From positions 2,480,001-2,544,000 of the forward strand of contig OW818679.1 in NCBI GenBank assembly GCA_942493145.1: 64,000 nt of DNA, written 5' to 3'. The notes below the pieces were generated by a model. It saw only the letters and a list, made by a program, of their open reading frames with translations, was not told the origin of the DNA and made no database searches. Numbering within the stretch: the stretch's first letter is position 1; the number at the start of each line of letters is the position of its first letter. A program made the position numbers and the translations under genes. Source of the stretch: ENR-C20 sp942493145. GTDB taxonomy: Bacteria; Bacillota; Clostridia; Acetivibrionales; DTU013. This document shows, in pieces, positions 51,752-60,674 of the stretch.

Positions 51752-54502
51752 TTATTTTATAAATGATATCCTAACTGGTCCGAACAACCCGGTGGGTTCG
51801 ATCAGCATGTTAATGGACATTGGGTCCTGCACTTCCCGTATCAGCGTGTTGGTGACATCAATCCGAAGGGTATTAATCCCCGGCTTGAGCATGTCCGTTA
51901 TATTGAACCGGTAGGGCGGGCAGATCCTTACCCCGCCTGGCTTTCCATTGACCCATACCTCTGCTGCCTCATAAACTTCACCCAGGTCCATTACAGCCGC
52001 ATTTCCGCTTTCTTCAACCGGCAAACCAAAGCCTGCTTTGCTATCCAATATAAACTCCGTTTCATAGCGGAAGGTCCCGGAAAATTTGGGGAAATGACCT
52101 GGTGTTGACAGGTCGCCCAGCTTATCCAGCTCCATTTCATACGTAAAGTCAGGGTATTCAGAGGCTGTAGCCATGGACAGCTGCCATTTCCCGTTCACTT
52201 CAGGAATAATATACTCCAGTGATTGCTCCTCATGGTTTTGCGAAAACCGGGACGCATATCCGGTCGCAACAGGATGAAGTTCATTACACAATCCGGTGTC
52301 GATCACTCCGAAGACAACAACAGCGGATTCGTAGGCCGATAACTTCAACGGCAGCTTTGTCAGTAAATCTCCATTGGTTCTTCCGTCTGTAGCTGCGGTC
52401 AATGGAGCGAGCCTGTTTTCAAAGGCATCATACAGATAAGCCGTCCCTCCAATTGGAATGCTGACGACCGTATCCAACGAGTCATACGGGTGCTCGTTGA
52501 AGAACATGTAGATGTCCGCTTTTTCCCGCCTGTAATGATAATACCGCAGGTATGGCTCATCCGACGACAGCTCTATTTCAAATACTCCCCTGGCTCTCAA
52601 AATCCCAGGAAGGTCTTCCAGCGTCGAAACCGTACTACTCTCAAGACCTTTCAAGAGTTCTTCCACTCTGTTCTGATCCTGGATACCACAGATTCCGGTT
52701 GGTAATCCGTCAACGAATATAGCCATAAATCCGGACTTTGCAGCACTGCCGATAAATTCAGCTACAGCCTCAGTTATATGCTCGCTGAAGGGCACGACCA
52801 GACATCGGTAGGACTCTCCGTTGACGACCAGCTTATCTTCTTGAAGCCTCGCATTGTAAGCAGCCATATTGGAAAAGACATCGGACGGCAGTATATCATG
52901 GTCAATCTGGCTGCGGGTCAGCCAATGGGCGGGCTTCTGGAAATACATATATCTACCGCTCCATTCGGCCTCAGCATGATAGAGCACAGCTGCAGGGGCG
53001 ATATGCAAGCCGCCGTTCAAAAGATTGCACAGCCTGTTGGTATATCTCATCAAATGCCCAAAGTACCTGAATTGCGGATTCCTTCCCCTTGCATAAAAAT
53101 GAGGGGGACAGTCGGGGTCAGGAAACTCCTTTGCTGAAAATGCATGGGGTACGAAATAATTGATCCCTCTGACAAGGGAGTGGTCAATGAGCCATTTCAT
53201 CAGTTTTACTCCGGTGGCCCAGCCTGAGGCACCGAAGATCTCACACAGGGTTCTTCCCTTTTTCTTTGGGTCTATGTGGCCCAGAGAGGATCCCATCTTT
53301 GCCAGCCCGAATTGGGAAAATTCATCATCGGGGAGCGGTCCGGCCGGCAAAGGGTCCCGGTTGAGGCATTCATAACGGGGCAACACCTGCTGCCCGATTA
53401 TATCGATCCCTGACATGTGCTGTCCGTTCAAGGCCCTGAAATAGTGCCCCGAGCCGCATCCCAAGCGGGCATGCACATTCTGGTCCTCAATCACATGGCC
53501 AATATATTCCACATTGTGACTGCTGCACCATTCACCGATCTGCGAGGCAAAATTGCGGTCGTAAAGCTGCGTAACCAGGTCCATATATTTGAATCGGACC
53601 GAAGAAGACTGCTTCTCATTGTCGTACCACAAACAGGGCAGAAATCGTTCAAACCCTTCCCCCAGTTCCATCTCAAGCGATCGACCGAGTTCTTCGCACC
53701 AGGGAAGGACCATCTTCTTCCTGCCAATGCTCTCATCGAAATTGAAGCCTCTGGTATTCCCAAAGGAGGGCTCGTCAGAGAAAAAGCCCGCGAAGGTGCC
53801 TCCGAAATCCTTTCCGTACCTGGCGAAATGGGGTTCATATACGGCATCAAGCAACACCCTTACCGAGTCACGGTCAATGATGTTGATATAGTCGGGGTCC
53901 CCGCCCCAGTTTTCAGTCAATATCAATATGAAAACCCTCCACGGGCCTTCCGGTACATCCCAGTATAAAACTCCGTCCCTTACCTTCGAAGTCAGGTCCA
54001 GAAGCGAATCGTCAATCTCTTCAGCCTTATCCCCTCTACGCACGGCTACCACTGCCAGAAGGCTGTCCTTCATCTTCAGCTTTTCCTGTGCGAACATCCA
54101 GTCAAATTTATTCAACCAGGCATTGACAATGACCGATCCGTTTTTCATAGGCCCAGCTATGTCAACATGCTTTTCCATCAGGTATTTTCTGCACTTTTCA
54201 GGAACCCTGTCCCGGATCCAGCCATTGGCAAAGCCAGTGGGAAAATGGGCGTCGTCCAGCAGCCAGACCTTCATGTCGCGGTGCCTGGCTTCATCCATGA
54301 TGATATCCATGTCGCGCCACCACAGCGGTCCGCCGAAATCGGGGTGGGGACGCGCTTCAATACACACGGAGCCTACCCCACACTCGTGGATCCTGGCCAT
54401 CTCTTCCCTGAGCAACGCCTCTTCCTCGCCATGCTGCCAGAAAAAAGGCAATATATAATTATCGCCTTTATCTGCAAGAACCTGTCGTAATCTATCATCC
54501 AT
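51752..54502 (-). CDS. GH106-like glycosidase (alpha-L-rhamnosidase-related)
   Basis: A 916-residue cytosolic enzyme without signal peptide. ILPFFWQHGEEEALLREEM, IEARPHPDFGGPLWW and LLDDAHFPTGFANGW follow the pattern of GH106 N-terminal barrels, and FFSDEPSFGN gives candidate acids. The C-terminal 150 residues form a GH2-like sugar-binding sandwich (FRYETEFIL, GEVYEAAEVWVNGKPGG, LRIDVTNTL). GH106 members remove rhamnose from plant glycosides and pectin, but the family match is by pattern only. The ATG lies after a CAGGAG site. It belongs to the minus run with the transporter. Confidence 0.72.
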   Translation of the reverse strand: MDDRLRQVLADKGDNYILPFFWQHGEEEALLREEMARIHECGVGSVCIEARPHPDFGGPLWWRDMDIIMDEARHRDMKVWLLDDAHFPTGFANGWIRDRVPEKCRKYLMEKHVDIAGPMKNGSVIVNAWLNKFDWMFAQEKLKMKDSLLAVVAVRRGDKAEEIDDSLLDLTSKVRDGVLYWDVPEGPWRVFILILTENWGGDPDYINIIDRDSVRVLLDAVYEPHFARYGKDFGGTFAGFFSDEPSFGNTRGFNFDESIGRKKMVLPWCEELGRSLEMELGEGFERFLPCLWYDNEKQSSSVRFKYMDLVTQLYDRNFASQIGEWCSSHNVEYIGHVIEDQNVHARLGCGSGHYFRALNGQHMSGIDIIGQQVLPRYECLNRDPLPAGPLPDDEFSQFGLAKMGSSLGHIDPKKKGRTLCEIFGASGWATGVKLMKWLIDHSLVRGINYFVPHAFSAKEFPDPDCPPHFYARGRNPQFRYFGHLMRYTNRLCNLLNGGLHIAPAAVLYHAEAEWSGRYMYFQKPAHWLTRSQIDHDILPSDVFSNMAAYNARLQEDKLVVNGESYRCLVVPFSEHITEAVAEFIGSAAKSGFMAIFVDGLPTGICGIQDQNRVEELLKGLESSTVSTLEDLPGILRARGVFEIELSSDEPYLRYYHYRREKADIYMFFNEHPYDSLDTVVSIPIGGTAYLYDAFENRLAPLTAATDGRTNGDLLTKLPLKLSAYESAVVVFGVIDTGLCNELHPVATGYASRFSQNHEEQSLEYIIPEVNGKWQLSMATASEYPDFTYEMELDKLGDLSTPGHFPKFSGTFRYETEFILDSKAGFGLPVEESGNAAVMDLGEVYEAAEVWVNGKPGGVRICPPYRFNITDMLKPGINTLRIDVTNTLIREVQDPMSINMLIEPTGLFGPVRISFIK

Positions 54503-54579
54503 ATGGATATTCTCCTGTTATCCGTCTTCCTTTCCTGAATCCGCTTCTCCTCCAGTAGATGCTTTCCTTCTTCTCCGGC

Positions 54580-55215
54580 TTAATCCAGCCACTGAAGCAT
54601 GAGGCGGGGTTCCTCCCGGATTATTTCCTGCAATGGTGCCTCAGGATATCCGAGAATGCAAGCGTCAAAGCTGAATTCCCCTCTGGGGAGTTCCAGCAGG
54701 ACGCTCAAAGCTCCCGTATCCTCCAGATCACTTATAGCAGAAAAGAGCTGCATGCCCAACCCTGCCGCGCTGGCCTTGAGCCACATGTTTTGCAGACAGT
54801 AGGCCAGCGCCTTGTCCTCCCTTGAAGGAAAACCCCGTCTTTCTGCAACGATGATCAAATATGGAGCCTTCCACGGAGGCAGGCCTTTCTGCGCCAGCAT
54901 CCTTAGGACATTCAGCATGGCCTGGGCCCTGGGATCGGTTTCCCTTTCAATTTCCGGCAGTAATGCCTTCACAGATTCCAAAACCAAGGTTCTTATGGCA
55001 GCAGCCTTCTCAGAACCGGTTGGAATAACGAAGAACCTTCTGAAATCGTACGTTCCTTTATTCGCAAGGCCTGCATAGGGTGCCAGCCTGCCTGCTTCGA
55101 TCACCTGTTCCACCAGTTCCTTCGGCGGAATGTCTTCTTTGAAGCCACGAACCGAATGCCGTGTCCTGATGATCCTGTCCAGTACTTCATTGTTTATATC
55201 CGTAAAACCCATCAT
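54580..55215 (-). CDS. Nitroreductase-family flavoprotein 2
   Basis: A 211-residue nitroreductase-like protein: RTRHSVRGFKEDIPPKELVE and APYAGLANKGTYDFRRFFV form the FMN-site region; KASAAGLGMQLFSAISD lies near the C-terminus. The ATG at 55215 has GGAGG 6 nt upstream; the longer frame from 55236 includes that site. It lies between the permease and the GH106-like gene. Different from nitroreductase 1 at the NAPSG position, so substrates may differ. Confidence 0.85.
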   Translation of the reverse strand: MMGFTDINNEVLDRIIRTRHSVRGFKEDIPPKELVEQVIEAGRLAPYAGLANKGTYDFRRFFVIPTGSEKAAAIRTLVLESVKALLPEIERETDPRAQAMLNVLRMLAQKGLPPWKAPYLIIVAERRGFPSREDKALAYCLQNMWLKASAAGLGMQLFSAISDLEDTGALSVLLELPRGEFSFDACILGYPEAPLQEIIREEPRLMLQWLD

Positions 55216-55238
55216 TCCAATCCTCCTGTTTTCCATTC

Positions 55239-56129
55239 CTATCCCTTGACTGCACCCAGTGAGATACCCTTGATGAAGTACTTCTGGAAGAAGGGATATG
55301 TGATCAGTATAGGTATGACACCAATTGCAGCCATAGCCATCCTGACGGTCTCTGTCGGCAGGTTGGCTGTTGACAGACCTGATACGCTGCCCATATTTGT
55401 AGACGACAGGAACTGGATGTCCACCATGATGCGGTTAAGTATATTCTGCAGGCTGTAAAGCCTTTGATCCGTCAGGTAAATCAGTCCGTTAAACCAGTCG
55501 TTCCAGTACATCAGAGCCGATAGAAGGCCAACTGTGGCCAGTATTGGCATGGACATCGGCAGGACGATGACGAGGAAGGTCTTCACTTCACCAGCCCCAT
55601 CTATTTTCGCGGACTCGATCAGGGCTTGAGGAATGTTCGCGGAAAAGAAGGTCCTCATCAGCATGACCGTAAACCCGTTTAAAAGCAGAGTTGGTATGAT
55701 GAGAGCAAAAATGGTATTCTTGATATGGAAAATCTGGGTGTATACCAGGTAGGTCGGCACCAACCCCCCATTGAAAAGCATGGTGAAGATGACATAGAAA
55801 TTCCATTTGTTACGGTGCGGAAGGTCAGGCCTCGACAACGGATAGGACAGCATGGATGTGATGGCCAGTGAGGCCGCCGTGCCAACAACCGTGATGAACA
55901 TCGATATCAGGTATGCCCGCCCGATCTCATCCGATTTGAGCCACAGGTACTCAAACGCCTTGGTACTTGTATGTTCCGGGAAAAAGGAATACCCGTTTGC
56001 AACAATTGTAAGTTCATTTGTAAAGGATGCTATTATAAGTAAAACAAACGGTAAAACACAAGCAAGGGAGAACAAGCCAAGGATTATATGTGCTGCTATC
56101 CGTATTCCCCTGTCTTCAATTACTTTCAT
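55239..56129 (-). CDS. Carbohydrate ABC transporter permease, YtcP-like
   Basis: A 296-residue inner-membrane permease of the CUT1 class with about six membrane segments and the EAA loop SAKIDGAGEVKTFLVIVLP. It pairs with the LplB-like permease 46 nt upstream and the binding protein before that. GGAGG lies 8 nt before the ATG. No ATPase gene is in the run; in related systems a shared MsmX-type ATPase serves several importers. Confidence 0.92.
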   Translation of the reverse strand: MKVIEDRGIRIAAHIILGLFSLACVLPFVLLIIASFTNELTIVANGYSFFPEHTSTKAFEYLWLKSDEIGRAYLISMFITVVGTAASLAITSMLSYPLSRPDLPHRNKWNFYVIFTMLFNGGLVPTYLVYTQIFHIKNTIFALIIPTLLLNGFTVMLMRTFFSANIPQALIESAKIDGAGEVKTFLVIVLPMSMPILATVGLLSALMYWNDWFNGLIYLTDQRLYSLQNILNRIMVDIQFLSSTNMGSVSGLSTANLPTETVRMAMAAIGVIPILITYPFFQKYFIKGISLGAVKG

Positions 56130-56175
56130 AAACTGATCCTCCGTATTCCATCAGATTGTATCGTCCTCATGCCCT

Positions 56176-57156
56176 TTAAAATAATGCACTTTCCCTGTCC
56201 ACTCTGCGGACCAGCAGGTTGGATGCCAGCACCAGGAGGAAGCCTACCAGTGACTGATAGAAACCGGCAGCGGATGACATTCCTACATCGCCAAGTTGCA
56301 TCAGGCCACGGTATACGTAGGTATCGATTGTGTTCGTCACATCGTAGAGCTGGCCGGAATCCATCGGCACCTGGTAGAACAGGCCGAAGTCAGAATAAAA
56401 AATCTTACCTATGGCCAGGATTGTCAGCATGACGATGACAGGCCTCAGGAAGGGCAGGGTGATGTGCCTGATCTGCTGCCACTTGTTAGCACCGTCCAGC
56501 CTGGCTGCCTCAAAATACTCAAGGCTTATGCCGACTATAGTCGCGAGATAGATGATACAGCCGAAGCCTGTCGTTTTCCAGACATTGACCAAAGGCAATA
56601 TGAATGGCCAGTACTTCGGCTCGGAATACCAGCCGATAGCATCTATGCCGAATAACGGCAGTATGGATTTGTTGAGCATTCCGGTATCTACGCTGAGCCC
56701 GGCATACATAAGGTAGGCCACAATAACCATCGATATCAGGGATGGGAGGATGATCAGGCTCTGGTATGCACGCAGGAAGAATTTCTGTTTTATCTCATTA
56801 AGCAGGATGGCAAAGGTCACCTGCACGAATATTCCGATTATAATAAATCCGATGTTGTATAATATGGTGTTCCTGGTTATGATCCATGCGTCTGATGTCG
56901 CAAATAAATATTTGAAATTGGTGAATCCGGCCCATTCGCTATGGAATATCCCATAGAGCAGACCTTTTTGGTAGTTTAAATTCTCAAAGGCGATGACCAG
57001 CCCAAACATGGGCAGGTAGTTGTTGATGAAAAAGTAGACCAATCCCGGCAGCATAAGCAGGAAAAGCGGGAGGTATCTCCTGAAGTTCTTATTTTTCTTA
57101 AGCTTCAGCTGTGTCTTTACGGCTGTATTTTTCTGCATTGCCACAATCTCTTCCAT
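56176..57156 (-). CDS. Carbohydrate ABC transporter permease, LplB-like
   Basis: A 326-residue permease with a basic cytosolic N-terminus, about six membrane segments starting at YLPLFLLMLPGLVYFFIN, and the EAA loop EAARLDGANKWQQIRHITLP. GGGAGGG lies 6 nt before the ATG. Second membrane subunit of the importer encoded with 55239-56129 and 57245-58807. Confidence 0.92.
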   Translation of the reverse strand: MEEIVAMQKNTAVKTQLKLKKNKNFRRYLPLFLLMLPGLVYFFINNYLPMFGLVIAFENLNYQKGLLYGIFHSEWAGFTNFKYLFATSDAWIITRNTILYNIGFIIIGIFVQVTFAILLNEIKQKFFLRAYQSLIILPSLISMVIVAYLMYAGLSVDTGMLNKSILPLFGIDAIGWYSEPKYWPFILPLVNVWKTTGFGCIIYLATIVGISLEYFEAARLDGANKWQQIRHITLPFLRPVIVMLTILAIGKIFYSDFGLFYQVPMDSGQLYDVTNTIDTYVYRGLMQLGDVGMSSAAGFYQSLVGFLLVLASNLLVRRVDRESALF

Positions 57157-57195
57157 ATTCAGCCCTCCCTTTTGCTTTATTTAAAAGGATGGGAG

Positions 57196-57228
57196 CCATC
57201 CGGCCGGTAGCTTGTGCCAGTCGGATGG
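57196..57228 (-). other. Intercistronic hairpin after the solute-binding protein
   Basis: CCATCCG/CGGATGG stem, extended by CtGG/CCgG, between the binding-protein gene and the first permease, read on the minus strand; UUUU follows after 8 nt. Such hairpins often stabilise or partly terminate the abundant binding-protein mRNA. Confidence 0.55.
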
Positions 57229-57244
57229 TCCACCTGCCATGTTA

Positions 57245-58807
57245 TTATTTTATATTGTTTTCTGCTGCCCAGGCGTCAAGCTGCTTCTGTTTCTCAGCAA
57301 TTACCTTGTCGATGCCAGCATCCTTCATCTTCTTCTGCATCTGCGGGAGTACCTTTGCCGGGTCGACTGAACCGGATTCGAGGCCCAGCTTGTACTGGTT
57401 GTATATATTGGTCAGTGCAGCAACCTCGGTCTTTACAGGGGTTTGATCATAGGTGAAGCCCATGGCTTTTGAGATGATACAGCTGTCGTTGAATTCCTTG
57501 GTATCCTTCCAGAGACTTGGCGGATTTCCTTCCCATACATAAGTCAGGAATTCGTTGCCCATCATCCATGGTGTGTTCGGGAACCAGCCGGAATTGTTAT
57601 TATCCATACCTGCAGGGAAACCGATGACCCCATCCGCTTTCTTCTCGTAATGCTTGCCTTCGATACCCCAGGCCAGAATGTTCATTACATCGGCATCGGA
57701 GTACATCAGGTTTAGCATCTGGACTGCTTTGTCCGGAGCTGTGCTTCCATTCGGCACGACCCACTGGAACAGAGTTATGTTGGAAGTATTACTCTGTGGC
57801 TGGGAATATTGCGGAACAATCATTTCAGTTCCGTTTTTTGCAGATTCCTGGATTGAAATGCCTGGTTTGGTTGGTGTCAGATAGGCTATTGCCTTTCCAG
57901 CCTTGATCAGGGAATACTGGTCTTCCTTGGCGGTGGCTACGTTCTTCATGATATAGCCCTTCTGGTACCAGTCCCTCATCAGGTTGACTGCGTCGACATA
58001 CATCTGGGAGGTATACAGGTCAACAACCTTGAGTTCCTTGCCACTGTCCAGCAATACACCAAAATTGTCGCTTAGCTTGTCTGTATGGAACTGCATATCG
58101 AATTCCACCATTCCTATATTCTGTCCGCTGTATGTAAGGATGGAAGTATTCGGTTCATTGTCCTTTATTGTCTTGAATATGGGGGTGAGAGACTGCAATC
58201 CGTTGAGGTTGCTGACATCGATCTTATATTTGTCGATGACGTCCTTGCGGATGCAAAGTCCGCCACCACCGCCGAGGTCACTTATGGGCCTTGTGCCGTA
58301 TATCTTTCCGTTCAATATGCTTCCCTGGAGGAATCCGCCAAGAGCGTCCTTGACACCCTGTCCGTATTGATCGAGCAGCGGTCCTATCTCCTGGATCTTG
58401 CCCTGGGCTGCATACATCTGGTAGGTGTACGGGAAGGTCATCATAAGGTCAACTTTTTCGTTGCTTGAAAGCATGAGATTCTGCTGCTGCATGGCTGCGC
58501 CGAAATTTACGGGCATGAGTTTCACTGTAGCATTGATCTTGGGAGTAACTACCTTGTTGAGGGCTTCCTCAACCAGAGCCTGATCCGCGGGGTTGGCACC
58601 CGTTACCAGCCAGGCGATGACAAGTTCAGTCGGTGGTCCTTTGGGTTCCTCTGTTGCTGCCGGAGCTGCCGCGGTGGATTCAGCCGGGGCTGCCGTGGAT
58701 GCCGCTGCCGCTGTTGTCGTCGGTGTTGTTGCAGCTCCGCCGCCGCATGCAGCGAATACCATCAGTAAAGCCATCAGTAAAGCCAGAATACCAAAACTTC
58801 TTTTCAT
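57245..58807 (-). CDS. Extracellular solute-binding lipoprotein of the ABC importer
   Basis: A 520-residue lipoprotein. The signal segment (residues 1-20) ends in FAAC with Cys21 as lipid site; a Thr/Ala/Pro-rich linker (about 26-55) precedes the binding domain. Length and domain layout fit the LipO/YtcQ group that serves LplB/YtcP permeases for complex glycans or glycosides. GGAGG lies 6 nt before the ATG. It is the first transporter gene in the run; the 132-nt gap to the GH43 gene may hold a promoter, but none is clear. Confidence 0.92.
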   Translation of the reverse strand: MKRSFGILALLMALLMVFAACGGGAATTPTTTAAAASTAAPAESTAAAPAATEEPKGPPTELVIAWLVTGANPADQALVEEALNKVVTPKINATVKLMPVNFGAAMQQQNLMLSSNEKVDLMMTFPYTYQMYAAQGKIQEIGPLLDQYGQGVKDALGGFLQGSILNGKIYGTRPISDLGGGGGLCIRKDVIDKYKIDVSNLNGLQSLTPIFKTIKDNEPNTSILTYSGQNIGMVEFDMQFHTDKLSDNFGVLLDSGKELKVVDLYTSQMYVDAVNLMRDWYQKGYIMKNVATAKEDQYSLIKAGKAIAYLTPTKPGISIQESAKNGTEMIVPQYSQPQSNTSNITLFQWVVPNGSTAPDKAVQMLNLMYSDADVMNILAWGIEGKHYEKKADGVIGFPAGMDNNNSGWFPNTPWMMGNEFLTYVWEGNPPSLWKDTKEFNDSCIISKAMGFTYDQTPVKTEVAALTNIYNQYKLGLESGSVDPAKVLPQMQKKMKDAGIDKVIAEKQKQLDAWAAENNIK

Positions 58808-58939
58808 ACTTTTCCTCCTTTAAATAGTAGTTGCTGTCGCCGCACCTGAAGATTCGTACGGCATACTATTCATTAACTACATTGTAACGTCTGTACCAAT
58901 ATGCTCTCTGCCCTTCAGTAAACTTATGATTATCACTTT

Positions 58940-60646
58940 TCAAACTAATCGGGATATGGGACCTATCGCATCCCATCCTTTATACTCAAACCAGTCAAAT
59001 TCAGCACTGTTGTTACTCTTAAAACCATTTGAACTGGCATACATGCCCAGCAGGGTCCCAACCATTCCGCCGACCGACTCGGGATTGATAAGCCCTCCAT
59101 CCGCATTTTCATACAGCGGTATGAAGTGATCAGTGGAGTTGCCGTAATAAAAGCTGTGTGCCTGTCCGACCGCAGTGATTTTCAGATATATGTCCCTATG
59201 ACCAACTTCTGTTTTCGCCAGCTCCAGTTGGGTCGTCTTGCTTGTAAAATCCGGCATGAACTGGAACCCTTTGAACTCGCAGGTGCACAGGATCAGCCTG
59301 ATGACCTGCTTTCCGGCCTCCCAGGTTCTCTCCAGTCTGAACTGGTGGTTGGTGGCCTGAACGACTGCGAGCCCTGCAGTTTCATGTTCCGACATTGCAT
59401 CAAAGCCCATCCTGGCCGTAACACTGAAGTTTTCATGAAGCTGCCTTCGTCCGATGAAGCCCAGGCTGGGGAAATATTTTTCAATATCCTTTTGAGATGT
59501 GCGGTCTGCCTTTTCGAGTTCGGGGGTCATCTTGAAGCTCAGCTTCCTGAGTTCGGGACTCATAGCTCTTGGTAAAAGCTTCAAGGTTAGCATGCTGTCT
59601 TTCAAAGAGAAGAAATCCTGGTAAGGTGTGCCAATAAAAACCCATTGCGTGGCGAGCTTGTCACCGTCAAAATCATCCCGTTCGGGTATGGGCTTTGGTT
59701 TGAATTCTGGAAGCACGGGTGCCGGATAGCTCAATTCGACCTTACCTGAACCGGGACTGATCACAGGCCAGCCCTCTTCCCAGACGACAGGTGCTATATA
59801 TGTCTCCCTGCCGAGGTTTTTGTGGTACCCTCCAATTAATCTTGAGGCCAGCATCACAGCATGCCATTCCCTGTTTTCAAGCTCTACGAAATCCGCATGT
59901 CCCACATTGCATATGGTGTACTGCTTCCCAAGATGTCGGTGTGTCATTATTGGATTACCCGCATAACCTTCATAATAATCAAAAATATTCCTGCTTCTGG
60001 CGATGGTAACTGCATGGAAATGCTCGGTACCTCCCTCTGCAATCACAAGGTAATAGTACCCGTCCTTCTTATATATGTGTGGTGCTTCGGGAGATGCTGC
60101 TTTTCTCAGGGCGCCTCTCCAAATCGCTGTCCTCGGACCGGTGAGACACATCTTTTCAACATCTATCTCGCTGACCCAGATTTCCTGTTCGGCAGGAAAT
60201 CCGTTTGAATTTGATGCCCGTCTGGTGCCTGTAAAATAAGCCTTTCCATCGTCATCAAAAAACATTGATGGATCTATGCCCACAGCATCGGTTAACCAGT
60301 GTGGTTCCGACCACGGTCCTCGCGGATCGGTCGCAGTCACGATGAAATTTTCCCTGTCACTGAAGTTGGTATTTATTATATAAAACGTACCATTGTGATG
60401 GCGCAGCGTCGGCGCCATGATTCCTGAAATGATTGAATCCGCCGTCACATGGAGCTGCGATTTCCGGTCCAGCACATGACCGATCTGCTCCCAATGGGCA
60501 AGGTCGGTGCTGTGGAATATTGGTAATCCGGGAAACAGCGAGAAGCTTGATGTTACCAAATAGAAGTCTTTGTCCACCCGGCATATCGACGGATCTGGAT
60601 AAAAGCCTGGCAAAATGGGGTTTTTCAACATTTTTTGTTCGTTCAT
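58940..60646 (-). CDS. GH43 glycosidase (beta-xylosidase/arabinosidase type)
   Basis: A 568-residue two-domain enzyme. The five-bladed propeller has the three GH43 acids: Asp18 in FYPDPSICRV (base), Asp in GIDPSMFFDDDGK and Glu in SPEAPHIYKK (acid). The C-terminal beta-sandwich (about 330-568) is typical of GH43 beta-xylosidases. No signal peptide. It would remove xylose or arabinose from imported glycosides. It follows the GH3 gene by 28 nt. Confidence 0.9.
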   Translation of the reverse strand: MNEQKMLKNPILPGFYPDPSICRVDKDFYLVTSSFSLFPGLPIFHSTDLAHWEQIGHVLDRKSQLHVTADSIISGIMAPTLRHHNGTFYIINTNFSDRENFIVTATDPRGPWSEPHWLTDAVGIDPSMFFDDDGKAYFTGTRRASNSNGFPAEQEIWVSEIDVEKMCLTGPRTAIWRGALRKAASPEAPHIYKKDGYYYLVIAEGGTEHFHAVTIARSRNIFDYYEGYAGNPIMTHRHLGKQYTICNVGHADFVELENREWHAVMLASRLIGGYHKNLGRETYIAPVVWEEGWPVISPGSGKVELSYPAPVLPEFKPKPIPERDDFDGDKLATQWVFIGTPYQDFFSLKDSMLTLKLLPRAMSPELRKLSFKMTPELEKADRTSQKDIEKYFPSLGFIGRRQLHENFSVTARMGFDAMSEHETAGLAVVQATNHQFRLERTWEAGKQVIRLILCTCEFKGFQFMPDFTSKTTQLELAKTEVGHRDIYLKITAVGQAHSFYYGNSTDHFIPLYENADGGLINPESVGGMVGTLLGMYASSNGFKSNNSAEFDWFEYKGWDAIGPISRLV

Positions 60647-60674
60647 ATACTCCTCCGAATTACAAGTTATATTC

